DNA from: Streptomyces sp. 135
Lineage (GTDB): Bacteria > Actinomycetota > Actinomycetes > Streptomycetales > Streptomycetaceae
Length of the DNA: 64,000 bases
Assembly (NCBI RefSeq): GCF_020026305.1
Contig: NZ_CP075691.1
Span: forward strand, 5,332,001-5,396,000
Direction of reading: 5' to 3'
Shown piece by piece: positions 33,047 to 42,866 of the stretch. The notes below the pieces were generated by a model. The model was not told the origin of the DNA. It saw nothing but the letters and a program-made list of their open reading frames with translations, and did not search any database. A program made the position numbers and the translations under genes. Numbering within the stretch: position 1 is the stretch's first letter; every line of letters begins with the position of its first letter.

Positions 33047-35461
33047 CTACTCCGTCCGCAGGCCCTCCGGCCGCATCATGCGCCACAGCGGCGGCAGGCT
33101 GAGCAGGGTCACGGCCGCGACGAGGACGGCGCCCGCGCCCGTCAGGGGCACGAACTTCCACCAGTCGGTGACGGACTTGTCGATCATGCGGACCATGACC
33201 CAGCCGAGGCCGAGGCCACCCGCGACGGCGAGCGCCAGACCGACGGCGACCGGGATCGCCGTCTGCCACAGGACCGACCACGCCATCGAGCCGCGGCGCG
33301 TGCCGAAGGCGGTGAGCACCGCGAGGAGCCGCTTGCGCTCGCGCAGCTGTTCCAGCATCGACACCAGCATGGAGGCCGCGATCAGCGTCATCGTCGCCAG
33401 TGCGCCGACCTGGAGGCCGGTCTGGACGGTCGCGTACTGCTGGTCGCGCTCGACCGCGCGCAACGTCATCACGTCGAGGAACGGGTCGAGGCGGGCCGCC
33501 GTGTTGCGGACGTGCTCCTCGGCGTCCGGGGTGTCCGGATCGACCTGGATCATGGCGCTCGTCGAGGCGTCGACCAGCTTGGACTTGTCGACCGCGCCGG
33601 GAGTGGCGTAGACGCCGTCGTGCAGGTCGCCGCTCGGGTCGGGGCGGGCGGTGACCTCGCGGGCGTCGGCGGGCAGCGTCCACAGGACGTGCTTGTGGCC
33701 GGGCTCGTCCCAGCTGATGGGGTTCAGGTCGAGCTGCTTGCCGGGGCGGGCCGACTCGTCGACCCAGCTGTTCATCTCCTTGTCCTTGGTGTGGACGACG
33801 AAGGTGTCGCCGTCCTCGCATGTGCCGATGCGGGCCAGTTCGCGGAGGTTGGCGCAGGTGCCGACCGTCAGCTGCGTGGTGGGGCGGATGTCCTCGGAGT
33901 CCTTCAGCCTGCCGGGCCTGACGGCGTACGTGGAGACCGTGGCGATGACCCGTTTGACGCCCTTGGTGGTGCGGAAGCCGTCGATCATCTTGTCGGCGAG
34001 CGCGGCGTCACCGACGTCGGCGCGGACCGAGATCTTGGCGCGGGCGGTGTCCGCCCCCGTCATCCGGTTGAAGTCGTCGTGCATCGCGCCGAACAGCATC
34101 TGCAGGGCGACCGCGCCGGCCACCGCCACCGTGATGCCGCTCACCGCGCGGGCCGCCGTGCCGCTGCTCAACTGGAGCCTGCGGACGGCCAGTTGCCAGG
34201 GAACAGGGCCGCCGCGCAGCCGGGACACGCTCGCCTCGACGAGCCAGGGCAGCAGCGCGGCCAGGCCCACCAGGGTGAGCGTGGCACCCGAGCCGATGGC
34301 GTACACCGGCGGCCCGTAGTCACCGCCGACGCGGCCCGCGGCCAGCAGGATGCCGAAGCCCGCGAGCGGCATCAGGACACGCCACCACAGCCGCCGCTTG
34401 CGGACCTTGGTGCTGCGCATGACGCCCAGCGGTTCGATGGACACGGCCCGCAGCGAGATCAGCGTGACGACGACGGCCGTGACCGGGACGGCCACCAGGA
34501 CCAGCGCCGCGAGGGAGGCCACCGGCGTCAGGTCGGCGGGGAAGGCGCTGATCTGCCACATGTCGATGGTGCCGATCAGCTGACGCAGCCCCAGGAAGAG
34601 GGCACCGCCGACCGCGAGGCCGAGGAGCGCGCCGCACAGCGCCTCGCCCGCCGCGATCCGGCGCACCGCGCGGGCGTCCGCGCCGACCAGGCGCAGCGCG
34701 GCGAGGCGGCGGTCGCGCCGGTCGCCGCCGAAGCGGACGGCCGTGCCGATGAAGATGACGACCGGCGTCAGCAGGACCACGCACATCAGGACGACGAGCA
34801 CGACCAGCAGCGGATCGAAGGGTTCCGTGGGCGTCTCGTAGCCGAACTCCGCCACCCGGTGGCCGCCCTTGGCCGGGGTGAGCGCGTCGGAGCCCGCGTA
34901 GAAGTAGCGCTCCTGGGGGTGGACCAGGCCGGCGTCGCCGATGGTGCCGACGATCCGGTAGCCGCTGAACCGCTCCTTCAACAGGGTGCCGTCGGAGCTG
35001 TTCAGGAGGTCGCGCAGGGCGGGCGAGACGACCATCTCGCCGTCCGCCGGGATCTTCTCCAGGCCGGGCGGCAGAACCGGACGGTCGCCCTCGGAGCGCA
35101 GGACGCGGCCGCCGACCGTGGAGTCACGGAAGTCGGTCGGGGCGTCGCGCTGGAGGACGGTGGAGTCGCTCCGCTTGACGCGCTTGCCCGAGAAGTCGTC
35201 GCCCGAGCGGGCCGCCGTGTGGTTCTCGCGGTTCTGGAGCAGGTTGGGCACGGAGGAGGCGCCGAGCAGCAGCGCCACGCCGAGCCCGACGCCGACCGCG
35301 GTCAGCAGCGTGCGGATCCAGCCCTCACGGCCGCCGCCGACGGCGAAGCGTATGCCCATGCCGAGGTCGCGGAGCCAGGCGCGGACGCCCGTGGGCGCGG
35401 TGTGCCCGGGGTCCGGCGGCCCGGGCCGGGCGGTCGCCCGGGCGCGGGTGTCGAGGCTCAT
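33047..35461 (-). CDS. FtsX-like ABC transporter permease
   Basis: The 804-aa protein has two FtsX/MacB-type units: membrane helices near residues 50-70, 220-245, 270-295, 315-345, then 375-425, 450-475 and 675-800, with large extracytoplasmic loops. Such permeases, with a MacB-like ATPase, act in export or antibiotic resistance, often of peptides. The ATG overlaps the ATPase stop by 4 bp. It is the last gene of a PadR-led operon. Confidence 0.9.
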   Translation of the reverse strand: MSLDTRARATARPGPPDPGHTAPTGVRAWLRDLGMGIRFAVGGGREGWIRTLLTAVGVGLGVALLLGASSVPNLLQNRENHTAARSGDDFSGKRVKRSDSTVLQRDAPTDFRDSTVGGRVLRSEGDRPVLPPGLEKIPADGEMVVSPALRDLLNSSDGTLLKERFSGYRIVGTIGDAGLVHPQERYFYAGSDALTPAKGGHRVAEFGYETPTEPFDPLLVVLVVLMCVVLLTPVVIFIGTAVRFGGDRRDRRLAALRLVGADARAVRRIAAGEALCGALLGLAVGGALFLGLRQLIGTIDMWQISAFPADLTPVASLAALVLVAVPVTAVVVTLISLRAVSIEPLGVMRSTKVRKRRLWWRVLMPLAGFGILLAAGRVGGDYGPPVYAIGSGATLTLVGLAALLPWLVEASVSRLRGGPVPWQLAVRRLQLSSGTAARAVSGITVAVAGAVALQMLFGAMHDDFNRMTGADTARAKISVRADVGDAALADKMIDGFRTTKGVKRVIATVSTYAVRPGRLKDSEDIRPTTQLTVGTCANLRELARIGTCEDGDTFVVHTKDKEMNSWVDESARPGKQLDLNPISWDEPGHKHVLWTLPADAREVTARPDPSGDLHDGVYATPGAVDKSKLVDASTSAMIQVDPDTPDAEEHVRNTAARLDPFLDVMTLRAVERDQQYATVQTGLQVGALATMTLIAASMLVSMLEQLRERKRLLAVLTAFGTRRGSMAWSVLWQTAIPVAVGLALAVAGGLGLGWVMVRMIDKSVTDWWKFVPLTGAGAVLVAAVTLLSLPPLWRMMRPEGLRTE

Positions 35462-36144
35462 ACGATCCGCTCCATGTCGCGCGACCTGCCGTCGCGCACG
35501 ACGATCTCGCGGTCGGAGTAGGCGGCCACCCGCGTCTCGTGGGTGACGAGGACGACGGCGGCGTTGGCCGAGCGTGCGGCGTCGGTCAGCAGCTCCATCA
35601 CGCGCTCGCCGTTGAGCGAGTCCAGGGCGCCGGTCGGCTCGTCGGCGAAGATCACGCGCGGGCCGGTGGCGAGGGCGCGGGCGACGGCGACGCGCTGGCC
35701 CTGGCCGCCGGAGACCTCGCCGGGCCGCTTGGCGGCGACGTCCTCGACCTCCAGGCGCTCCATCCAGGTGCGGGCGGTCGCCTCGGCGTCCTTGCGCCGG
35801 GCGCCGTTCAGCCGCAGCGGCAGGGCGACGTTCTCGACGCAGGTCAGTTCGGGCACGAGCTGGCCGAACTGGAAGACGAAGCCGAACTCGCTGCGCCGCA
35901 GGGCGCTCAGGGCGGAGTCCGGCATGCCGGTCAGCTCACGGCCGTCGTACGTGATGGAGCCCTCGTCGGGCCGGACGATCCCGGCGAGGCAGTGCAGCAG
36001 GGTCGACTTGCCGGAGCCCGAGGGGCCCATGACAGCGACGACCTCACCGGGGTGGATCGAGAACGACGCGTCGGTGAGCGCCGTGGTCGGGCCGTACGCC
36101 TTGCGCAGCGCGTGGGCCGTGAGGAGGGAACCGGCGGGGGTCAT
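35458..36144 (-). CDS. ABC transporter ATP-binding protein (MacB/LolD type)
   Basis: The 228-aa ATPase has Walker A GPSGSGKST, Q-loop FVFQFGQL, signature VSGGQGQRVAVARAL, Walker B VIFADEPTGALDS and H-loop VLVTHE. The ADEPTGALDS form is typical of partners of FtsX permeases. The start overlaps the PadR stop (ATGA), so all three genes are one operon. The signature has GQGQ instead of the usual GQQQ. Confidence 0.95.
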   Translation of the reverse strand: MTPAGSLLTAHALRKAYGPTTALTDASFSIHPGEVVAVMGPSGSGKSTLLHCLAGIVRPDEGSITYDGRELTGMPDSALSALRRSEFGFVFQFGQLVPELTCVENVALPLRLNGARRKDAEATARTWMERLEVEDVAAKRPGEVSGGQGQRVAVARALATGPRVIFADEPTGALDSLNGERVMELLTDAARSANAAVVLVTHETRVAAYSDREIVVRDGRSRDMERIV

Positions 36145-36668
36145 GCGGGGCGCACCTCCTGGGCGAGCTTGCCGAGGCGTGCGGCGGCCAGCTCGAGCCA
36201 GCGCAGATCGGCTTCGAGATGGAAGAGCGCGTGGTCGCAGATGAGCTGGTCGGCGAGGTCGCCCTTGCGCTTGCGGTCGGTCAGGATGCGCATCAGGCGC
36301 AGGTGCTCGGCGCGCTGCACGTCGAGGAGTTCGGCGGCGTCGCGGCCGGTGAGGAGCGCGAGGACGACCTTGGTGTAGAGGGTCGACTGGAGGTAGGGCT
36401 CGGGTTTCTCCGGGGTGGCGAGCCACCGCTGGACATCGGTGACGCCGGCCTCGGTGATCGCGTACCGCTTGCGTTCGGGACCGCCGCCCGCCTCGATGCC
36501 GTCGACTTCGACGAGGCCGTTCTTCAGCAGCCGGGACATGGTCGAGTAGACCTGTCCGTAGTGCAGGGGCTTGTCGTGCCCGAACTTCTCGTCGAAGGCG
36601 CGCTTGAGGTCGTAACCGTGCCGCGGGCCGGACTCCAGGAGCCCCAGAAGGGTGTGGCCAATGGACAT
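36141..36668 (-). CDS. PadR-family transcriptional repressor
   Basis: The 175-aa regulator has a PadR winged helix (HTLLGLLESGPRHGYDLKRAF, LHYGQVYSTMSRLLKNGLVE, RKRYAITEAG) and a C-terminal helical dimerisation domain. It is the first gene of the transporter operon and lies next to a set of GTGTATAC palindromes, so it is likely to repress its own operon until an inducing drug or phenolic compound binds. Confidence 0.93.
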   Translation of the reverse strand: MSIGHTLLGLLESGPRHGYDLKRAFDEKFGHDKPLHYGQVYSTMSRLLKNGLVEVDGIEAGGGPERKRYAITEAGVTDVQRWLATPEKPEPYLQSTLYTKVVLALLTGRDAAELLDVQRAEHLRLMRILTDRKRKGDLADQLICDHALFHLEADLRWLELAAARLGKLAQEVRPA

Positions 36669-36677
36669 ACGGAGCAC

Positions 36678-36708
36678 TATACACGGCGTGTATACGTGCG
36701 GTGTATAC
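36678..36708. promoter_or_regulatory. Multi-site PadR operator
   Basis: TATACACGGCGTGTATA (36678-36694) is a perfect 17-bp palindrome 10 bp from the padR start. A second GTGTATAC half-site at 36701-36708 repeats the one at 36688-36695 after 13 bp. The TATAC-rich block stands out from the GC-rich surroundings and overlaps the likely promoter. Confidence 0.75.
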
Positions 36709-36906
36709 GTCTGGTGCGGCGATCGTTTGTGCGACAGGCGGGCAACCATCGGGGGCTCCCGGACGTCGGTTCCTAAGGGGCAGGTGCTCATTGTCACGTC
36801 CGCAAAAGACCGGATCGGCAGGAGTTTGTCCCAGGGTGCGGTGTTAGCTTCATGAGCTGACTCGACGTACGCATGTGGACTAGACGGAAGCGGAGCACTC
36901 TCAGTC

Positions 36907-39168
36907 ATGGGCCGAGCCGAAGAACGACAAGCGCGGCAGCGCGGTGCCCGCCGGGCAGCGCGCGGGCGCCCGTCCGGCGGGGGCAAGCCCAAGCGCACCG
37001 GCATACGCCGCTTCTTCACCTGGAAGAAGCTTCTCGGGACGTTCTTCGGGCTCTGCCTGCTCGGCATGCTCGGTTTCGTGATCCTGTACATGGTGGTCGA
37101 CATCCCCAAGGGGAACGCCGCGGCCAAGATGCAGAGCAACGTCTACAAGTACAGCAACGGCGAGGTCATCGCCCGGACCGGCGACATCAACCGCGAGATC
37201 GTCGACCTGGACAAGGTGCCCGAGAAGGTGCAGAAGACCTTCGTCGCCGCCGAGAACAAGTCCTTCTACAAGGACGAGGGCATCGACTTCAAGGGCACCG
37301 CCCGAGGCGTGCTCAACACGGTGACCGGCAAGGGCAAGCAGGGCGGCTCGACCATCACCCAGCAGTACGTGAAGAACTACTACCTCAGCCAGGACCAGAC
37401 CGTCAGCCGCAAGCTGAAGGAGCTGGTGATCTCGCTGAAGGTGGACCGCGAGAAGAGCAAGGACGACATCCTCGCGGGTTACATCAACACCAGCTACTAC
37501 GGCCGCGGCGCCTACGGCATCCAGGCCGCCGCCCAGGCCTACTACAGCGTCGACGCCAAGAAACTGAACGTCGCGCAGGGCGCCTACCTCGCCGCCCTGC
37601 TCCAGGCCCCGAGCCAGTACGACTGGTCGTCCGCGACGCCGACCGGCCAGAAGCTGGTCAAGCAGCGCTGGAACTACGTACTCGACAACATGGTCGAGGA
37701 GGGCTGGCTGGACTCCGGCACGCGGGAGGGCCTCACCTTCCCGAAGCCGCACGACCCCAAGGCCCCGCCCGGCCGTGAGGGACAGATCGGCTACCTCGTC
37801 GACGAGGCCAAGCGCGAGGTGCTGCGCAACAGCGGCCTGTCCGAGGCCGAGTTCGAGGCCGGCGGCTACACCGTCACGCTCAACATCGACCCCAAGAAGC
37901 AGAAGCAGCTCCAGAAGGCCGTCGACAAGGAGCTGAACGACAAGCTCGACCGGAAGAAGAACAAGGCGGACGCCCGGGTCCAGGCGGGCGCGGCGTCCGT
38001 CGACCCGAAGACCGGCAAGGTCCTCGCCATGTACGGCGGCGAGAACTACGTGAAGCACTTCACGAACAACGCCACCCGCCGCGACTACCAGTCGGCGTCC
38101 ACCTTCAAGCCGTTGATCCTCGCCGCGGCCCTGGAGCACGGCGCGACGACCCAGGACGGCAAGCCGATCACCGCCGGCACGGTCTACGACGGCACGAGCA
38201 GGCGCCCGGTCAAGGGCAGCGACGTCGCCTTCGCGCCGCCGAACGAGGACAACGTCGACTACGGCCCGGTCACCGTGCAGAAGGCGATGAACAAGTCCGT
38301 CAACTCCGTCTTCGCGCAGATGGGCGTGGACGTCGGGATGCCCAAGGTCATGGAGATGGCGAGCACCCTCGGCATGGACGTCAAGGGCCTGCCCGCGGTG
38401 CCCGCCCAGACCCTCGGCTCCATGGGCGCGAGCCCGCTGGAGATGGCGGGCGTGTACGCCACGCTCGACAACCACGGCAAGAAGGTCACCCCGGCCCTGG
38501 TCGGCTCCGTGGAGCACAAGGACCGCACGGTCGACCTGCCCGACCCGATCGGTGACCAGGTCGTCAAGCGCACCACCGCCGACTCGCTGACCTCCGTCCT
38601 GACCGGCGTGGTCGACGACGGCACCGGCAGCGCCGTGCGCCACCCCGTGCAGGACGTGGCCGGCAAGACGGGTACGTCCGACGACAACAAGTCGGCTTGG
38701 TTCACCGGCTACACGCCGAAGCTGGTCACCTCCGTGGGCCTCTTCGGCGAGGGCGCGCCCGACACCAAGGAGAAGGGCCAGCAGGTGTCGATGAAGGGCG
38801 CCGGCGGCCGGGCGCGCGTCGACGGCGGCAGCTTCCCCGCCCAGATCTGGGCGGCGTACACCTTCGACGCGATGGGCGCGCCCAGCAGGTTCGACCTCGA
38901 CACGGACATGGGCGCGGCCATCGCGCCGCCCCCGGAGCCGACGCTGTCGAAGGAGCCCGAGGAGCCGTCGAGCAAGCCGACGAAGCCGGAGAAGGACCCG
39001 ACGTCCAAGCCGCCGTCGCAGTCCCCCTCGCCGTCGCCGTCGTCGTCCCCGCCGACCACGCCGCCGACGCAGACCCCGACGTCGAAGCCGCCGACCCAGG
39101 AGCCGGACCCCACGCACACGATCGAGATCCCCGAGGATCCCGACGACCGCGCGCCCGGCCGCGACTGA
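36907..39168 (+). CDS. Class A penicillin-binding protein (GT51 plus transpeptidase)
   Basis: The 753-aa protein has a basic cytoplasmic tail, one membrane helix (42-64), a GT51 domain with catalytic Glu in AAENKSFYKDEGID (E116) and GGSTITQQYVKN, and a transpeptidase with S398-T-F-K401, S-V-N (from 464) and K587-T-G-T. The last 80 residues are a Pro/Ser/Thr/Lys-rich disordered tail, common in actinobacterial PBPs. It polymerises and crosslinks peptidoglycan. It is divergent from padR. Confidence 0.95.
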   Translation: MGRAEERQARQRGARRAARGRPSGGGKPKRTGIRRFFTWKKLLGTFFGLCLLGMLGFVILYMVVDIPKGNAAAKMQSNVYKYSNGEVIARTGDINREIVDLDKVPEKVQKTFVAAENKSFYKDEGIDFKGTARGVLNTVTGKGKQGGSTITQQYVKNYYLSQDQTVSRKLKELVISLKVDREKSKDDILAGYINTSYYGRGAYGIQAAAQAYYSVDAKKLNVAQGAYLAALLQAPSQYDWSSATPTGQKLVKQRWNYVLDNMVEEGWLDSGTREGLTFPKPHDPKAPPGREGQIGYLVDEAKREVLRNSGLSEAEFEAGGYTVTLNIDPKKQKQLQKAVDKELNDKLDRKKNKADARVQAGAASVDPKTGKVLAMYGGENYVKHFTNNATRRDYQSASTFKPLILAAALEHGATTQDGKPITAGTVYDGTSRRPVKGSDVAFAPPNEDNVDYGPVTVQKAMNKSVNSVFAQMGVDVGMPKVMEMASTLGMDVKGLPAVPAQTLGSMGASPLEMAGVYATLDNHGKKVTPALVGSVEHKDRTVDLPDPIGDQVVKRTTADSLTSVLTGVVDDGTGSAVRHPVQDVAGKTGTSDDNKSAWFTGYTPKLVTSVGLFGEGAPDTKEKGQQVSMKGAGGRARVDGGSFPAQIWAAYTFDAMGAPSRFDLDTDMGAAIAPPPEPTLSKEPEEPSSKPTKPEKDPTSKPPSQSPSPSPSSSPPTTPPTQTPTSKPPTQEPDPTHTIEIPEDPDDRAPGRD

Positions 39169-39186
39169 GGCCCCTGTGCCCCTGCG

Positions 39187-39239
39187 ATACGGCGGAAGGC
39201 GCCCCGAACCCCATGGGTTCGGGGCGCCTTCCGCCGTAT
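39187..39239. terminator. Perfect 25-bp bidirectional terminator
   Basis: Positions 39187-39211 and 39215-39239 are perfect 25-bp inverted arms around CAT. The hairpin sits between the convergent PBP and SpoIIE-phosphatase genes. Confidence 0.9.
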
Positions 39240-39246
39240 GCGGGTC

Positions 39247-41277
39247 CTAGTTCCGGTTCAGTTCGAACCAGACCACCTTGCCGGTGCTCAGGCGCGTGGC
39301 ACCCCACCGCCGGGCCATCTTGTTGACCAGGTACAGCCCGCGGCCGCCCTCGTCCGTGGCGCGCGCCTGGCGCAGGCGCGGCAGCTGCGGGACGTCGTCG
39401 CCGACCTCGCAGCGCAGGACGTCGGTGCGCAGCAGCCGCAGGGTGATCGGCCGCGACGCGTACCGCACGGCGTTGGTGACGACCTCGCTGACCAGGAGCT
39501 CCACCGAGTCGGTCAGGTCTTCCAGGCCCCAGCGGACCAGCGCGCTGCGGGCCAGGCGGCGGGCGCGGGACGGCGTCGCGTCCTCCGGCTCCAGGAACCA
39601 GTACGCGACGTCGCTCGGCGCGATGCCGTCGAAGCGGGCGGCGAGCAACGCGATGTCGTCGTCCCGGTCACCGGGGCCGAGCATGTCGAGCACCTCGTCG
39701 CAGAGCGCCTCCAGCGGCGGCGGATGGTCGGGGCCCGTCAACTGGGCGGTGGCCGCGAGGCGCTCGCGCAGCTGCTCTATGCCGGTCCACACGTCCCGCA
39801 GCCGGGACTCGACGAGCCCGTCCGTGTACAGGAGCAGCGTGGCGCCCGCCGGGGCGTCCAGCTCCACGGCCTCGAAGTCCACGCCGCCGACGCCGATGGG
39901 GGCGCCCGGCGGCACGCGCAGCACCTCGGCGCGGCCGCCCAGGTGCAGCAGGACGGGCGGCGGATGCCCGGCGTTGGCGATGGTGATGCGGTGCGAGACC
40001 GGGTCGTAGACCGCGTACAGGCAGGTCGCCATGCGGTCGGAGCCGAGCCGCTGCGCCTGCTCGTCCAGGTGGTGCAGGACCTCCTGGGGCGGCAGGTCGA
40101 GCCCGGCGAGGGTCTGCGCGGTCGTCCGCAGCTGGCCCATGATGGCGGCCGACGTCATGGAGTGCCCCATGACGTCGCCGACGACCAGGGCGACGCGGCT
40201 GCCCGGCAGCGGGATCGCGTCGTACCAGTCGCCGCCGACCCGGGCCGTCTCGGCGGCCGGCAGATAGCGCGAGGCGAGCCGCACCCCGGTCGGGCGCGGC
40301 AGCGTCTCGGGCAGCATCGTGCGCTGCAACTCGTCGGCGATGTACGCCTCGCGGCCGTACAGGACGGCCTTGTCGATGCCGAGCGCGCTGTGCGTGGCCA
40401 GCTGGGCGGCGACCAGCAGGTCGTCGGCCTCGAACGCGGGACGGTCCGGGCGGCGCAGGAACACGGCCGCGCCGATCACGCGGCGCCGGCCCCGCAGCGG
40501 CGCGAGGATCGCCCGCTGACCGGTCGGCACGGTCCGCCGCTCGCCGAGCAGTTCGGGCAGGGCGGCCCGCGCCGCCGCCGAGTCCGCGAAGACCGGGCGC
40601 ACCCCGCGCAGCACCTCGGCGAGCGCGCCGCCGTGCCGCACCTCGCAGAGCTCGGCGGTGCCCATCACGTCGGTGATGTCGGGCTGCACCACCTGGAGCG
40701 AGGGCAGTGTGCCGCCGTCGGTGTCCGGTTCCTCCGCGCCCTCCTCGATGGAGCGCAGCCGGTCCGTGCGGCGCAGGCGCAGCACCAGCGGACCGGTCGG
40801 CCGCTCGTCGCCCACGGGCAGCGGGTCACGCAGATAGACGAGGATCGCGTCGGAGAACGTCGGGACCGTCGCCCGGCACAGCCCCATCACGATCTCGTCG
40901 AGGTCGATGCCGCGCGCGATCCGCCGGGTCGCGGCGCCCACGAACCGCAGCCGGTCGCCGTCGCGCCGCATCGCCGTGGGGCCGGAGCCCGGCGGCCGCG
41001 GCTTACCGGTGCGCCGCTCCTCGCCGTCCGGCGGACCCGAGGGGCCCGGCTGCGCGGGCACGCCGTCGGGTGCGGGGCGCGGCCTGCCCGGGTCGGGCTC
41101 GGAGGCGGACGGCTGGGAATGCTCACTGGTCGGCGGCACCGATGCTCCCGGGGATGTGTCACGCGCGCCCTGCGGCGTCTGAGGGGAACGCAGCAGCGCC
41201 CCGCGGGGATCCGCGGGGGCGGTCGGCCGGGCAGCTGGTGCCTTGCGACCCTCGTGGGGGGTGAGGTGCTCCGTCAC
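39247..41277 (-). CDS. SpoIIE-type PP2C phosphatase with GAF-like and HATPase domains
   Basis: The 676-aa protein has a Pro-rich disordered start (about 1-100), a GAF/sensor-like region, a SpoIIE PP2C domain with metal Asps in GGDWYDAI, VVGDVMGHS and GDRDDDIALLAARF, and a C-terminal HATPase_c_2 module (VSEVVTNAVRYASRP, GRGLYLVNKMARRWG). It could switch anti-sigma pathways by both dephosphorylation and kinase-like phosphorylation. GTG 41277 is a provisional start; an ATG at residue 100 would remove the disordered part. Confidence 0.88.
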   Translation of the reverse strand: MTEHLTPHEGRKAPAARPTAPADPRGALLRSPQTPQGARDTSPGASVPPTSEHSQPSASEPDPGRPRPAPDGVPAQPGPSGPPDGEERRTGKPRPPGSGPTAMRRDGDRLRFVGAATRRIARGIDLDEIVMGLCRATVPTFSDAILVYLRDPLPVGDERPTGPLVLRLRRTDRLRSIEEGAEEPDTDGGTLPSLQVVQPDITDVMGTAELCEVRHGGALAEVLRGVRPVFADSAAARAALPELLGERRTVPTGQRAILAPLRGRRRVIGAAVFLRRPDRPAFEADDLLVAAQLATHSALGIDKAVLYGREAYIADELQRTMLPETLPRPTGVRLASRYLPAAETARVGGDWYDAIPLPGSRVALVVGDVMGHSMTSAAIMGQLRTTAQTLAGLDLPPQEVLHHLDEQAQRLGSDRMATCLYAVYDPVSHRITIANAGHPPPVLLHLGGRAEVLRVPPGAPIGVGGVDFEAVELDAPAGATLLLYTDGLVESRLRDVWTGIEQLRERLAATAQLTGPDHPPPLEALCDEVLDMLGPGDRDDDIALLAARFDGIAPSDVAYWFLEPEDATPSRARRLARSALVRWGLEDLTDSVELLVSEVVTNAVRYASRPITLRLLRTDVLRCEVGDDVPQLPRLRQARATDEGGRGLYLVNKMARRWGATRLSTGKVVWFELNRN

Positions 41278-41339
41278 GCGTTTCGAATCCGTCCGTCCGG
41301 GGCTGCGCGCCGTGCGCGCCGTCCAGCGTTGCACGTCGC

Positions 41340-41981
41340 TCAGCCGCGTCGGCAGTGCAGAAAGACCTGATGCTCGGGTGGTACGTCGCTGCTCGCGGGG
41401 GCGTACGCGTACGCGTCCTCGCCGGTGATCTCGAAGCCCGCGTCCCGCACGACCTGGCGCAGCTCGTCCCGCAGGTATCCCGATACCCGGATCGTGTGCC
41501 CCAGGAACGGAATCGCCGCGTCGTCGAGGTCGGCCTCGACCATGGACAGCTCCATCAGGCCGCCCGGCCGCAGCAGGCCGTGCAGCCGCCGCAGCGCCCC
41601 CGGGATCTCGGGGCGCGGCAGCATCAGCAGGGCGAAGAAGCAGGCGATGCCGTCGAACCGGCCGATTCCGGCCGGGCCGTCGGCCGTCAGGTCCGCGATG
41701 TCGATGAGCCGGAACTCCGCCGTCGGTACGTTCTTTTCGGCCAGTTCGAGCATGCCCGCCGAAATGTCCGTGCCGAGGACGGTGTGGCCCTTCTCGGCCA
41801 ATTGCAGAGCGGTGGGCAGTCCGGTGCCGCAGCCCGCGTCCAGGATCCGGGAGCCGGGTGCGAGCGCGTCGGCCAGGTGGCGCCCCGCGGCGAGCTGACC
41901 CTCCTTGTGCGGGAAGGCGTCGTCGTAGTGCCGCCCGATGGCGTCGAAGGCCTCGGCCTGGCCCCTGCGGTCCTCGCTCAC
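41340..41981 (-). CDS. Class I SAM-dependent methyltransferase
   Basis: The 213-aa protein has motif I ILDAGCGTGLPTA, the acidic ribose-binding residue in TVLGTDISAGML, and LLRPGGLMELSM after the catalytic strand. AFDAIGRHYDDAFPHK is a common N-terminal feature of small-molecule methyltransferases. Substrate unknown. GTG start; it lies 62 bp upstream of the phosphatase gene on the same strand. Confidence 0.88.
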   Translation of the reverse strand: MSEDRRGQAEAFDAIGRHYDDAFPHKEGQLAAGRHLADALAPGSRILDAGCGTGLPTALQLAEKGHTVLGTDISAGMLELAEKNVPTAEFRLIDIADLTADGPAGIGRFDGIACFFALLMLPRPEIPGALRRLHGLLRPGGLMELSMVEADLDDAAIPFLGHTIRVSGYLRDELRQVVRDAGFEITGEDAYAYAPASSDVPPEHQVFLHCRRG

Positions 41982-42097
41982 GTTCTGCCGCCCCTCGATG
42001 ACTTCCTGTCAGACAGCGCGCAGACCCCCGGAGTTGCTGCTGTGCGCCCTTGCGGAGGACGATCCTACGTTTGAACCACGGGGGCGCATCAAGGGTC

Positions 42098-42787
42098 TCA
42101 TGAGGACACGCGCGCGGGGGTACGGTCCCAGTCATCCGGAAGGGGCGGTACGACCCAGGACGGATCGGGACGCCAGTGCTGCCAGCCGTCCGAAAACGGT
42201 GCCCCCCAGGCCTCGATCACGTCAAGGGCGGCCCGGCCGGCGGCGCGTACGGCAGCGGCCTTTTCGGAGTCCATCAGGCCCACCCGCAGGGCCTCGGCGA
42301 ACTCGTCCTCGTCGTGCCACCGCCAGCTGCCGTCGGGTCGCACGGAGATGTCCAGAAAGTGATCCTCGGAATCCACCCCGCCCGCCCAACGGGTCCGCGG
42401 CTCCTCCAGGTTCACGTACCAGTTCTTGAACCGCCAGCCCGGCTCCCAGAACAGCCACACCGACCACGGGTCGCCGGGGCGCGCGAGCTTCAGGACGCCG
42501 GTGCCGAACCAGTGGTCCCTGCGGACCGCGCGCGGCTTGGTGTAGCGGGTGGCGAGCGGTTCACGGTGCAGAGGGGTCCCGTCGGCCAGCACCGGCTTCA
42601 CGCATTCGGTGCCGGGCGCCATCCACACGGCGAGGAGCTCCGCGGTGTCCCGTACGACGGTGACGGGACGACAGATGTGCACATGCTCCCCGGCGTTCTC
42701 CCGATAGCGCCACAGGATGTGGTCACCGGGTGCCCACCGGGCCGCTGGGCCGCCTGCCGTCGCCGTCTTCCCGTCGAGGTCTGTCAT
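42098..42787 (-). CDS. DUF402 (FomD-like) family protein
   Basis: The 229-aa protein has the DUF402 core: WFGTGVLKLARPGDPWSVWLFW, then WYVNLEEPRTRWAGGVDSEDHFLDI, with the conserved Asp/Glu cluster that binds divalent metal in FomD-type nucleotide hydrolases. The C-terminus is Trp/Pro-rich. Family members hydrolyse nucleotide phosphates or cytidylyl compounds; the substrate here is unknown. Confidence 0.85.
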   Translation of the reverse strand: MTDLDGKTATAGGPAARWAPGDHILWRYRENAGEHVHICRPVTVVRDTAELLAVWMAPGTECVKPVLADGTPLHREPLATRYTKPRAVRRDHWFGTGVLKLARPGDPWSVWLFWEPGWRFKNWYVNLEEPRTRWAGGVDSEDHFLDISVRPDGSWRWHDEDEFAEALRVGLMDSEKAAAVRAAGRAALDVIEAWGAPFSDGWQHWRPDPSWVVPPLPDDWDRTPARVSS

Positions 42788-42866
42788 GGACAGATATTAG
42801 ACGCCCCTCCTGTCCCGGGAGGGGCCGTCGCGGGGGATGCCCGCCGGGGATGCCCGACGCCGGACG

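Noticed and set aside
39247..42135. 962-codon minus-strand frame joining phosphatase and upstream DNA
   Set aside because: The part beyond 41277 overlaps the methyltransferase gene in another frame and has no domain similarity.
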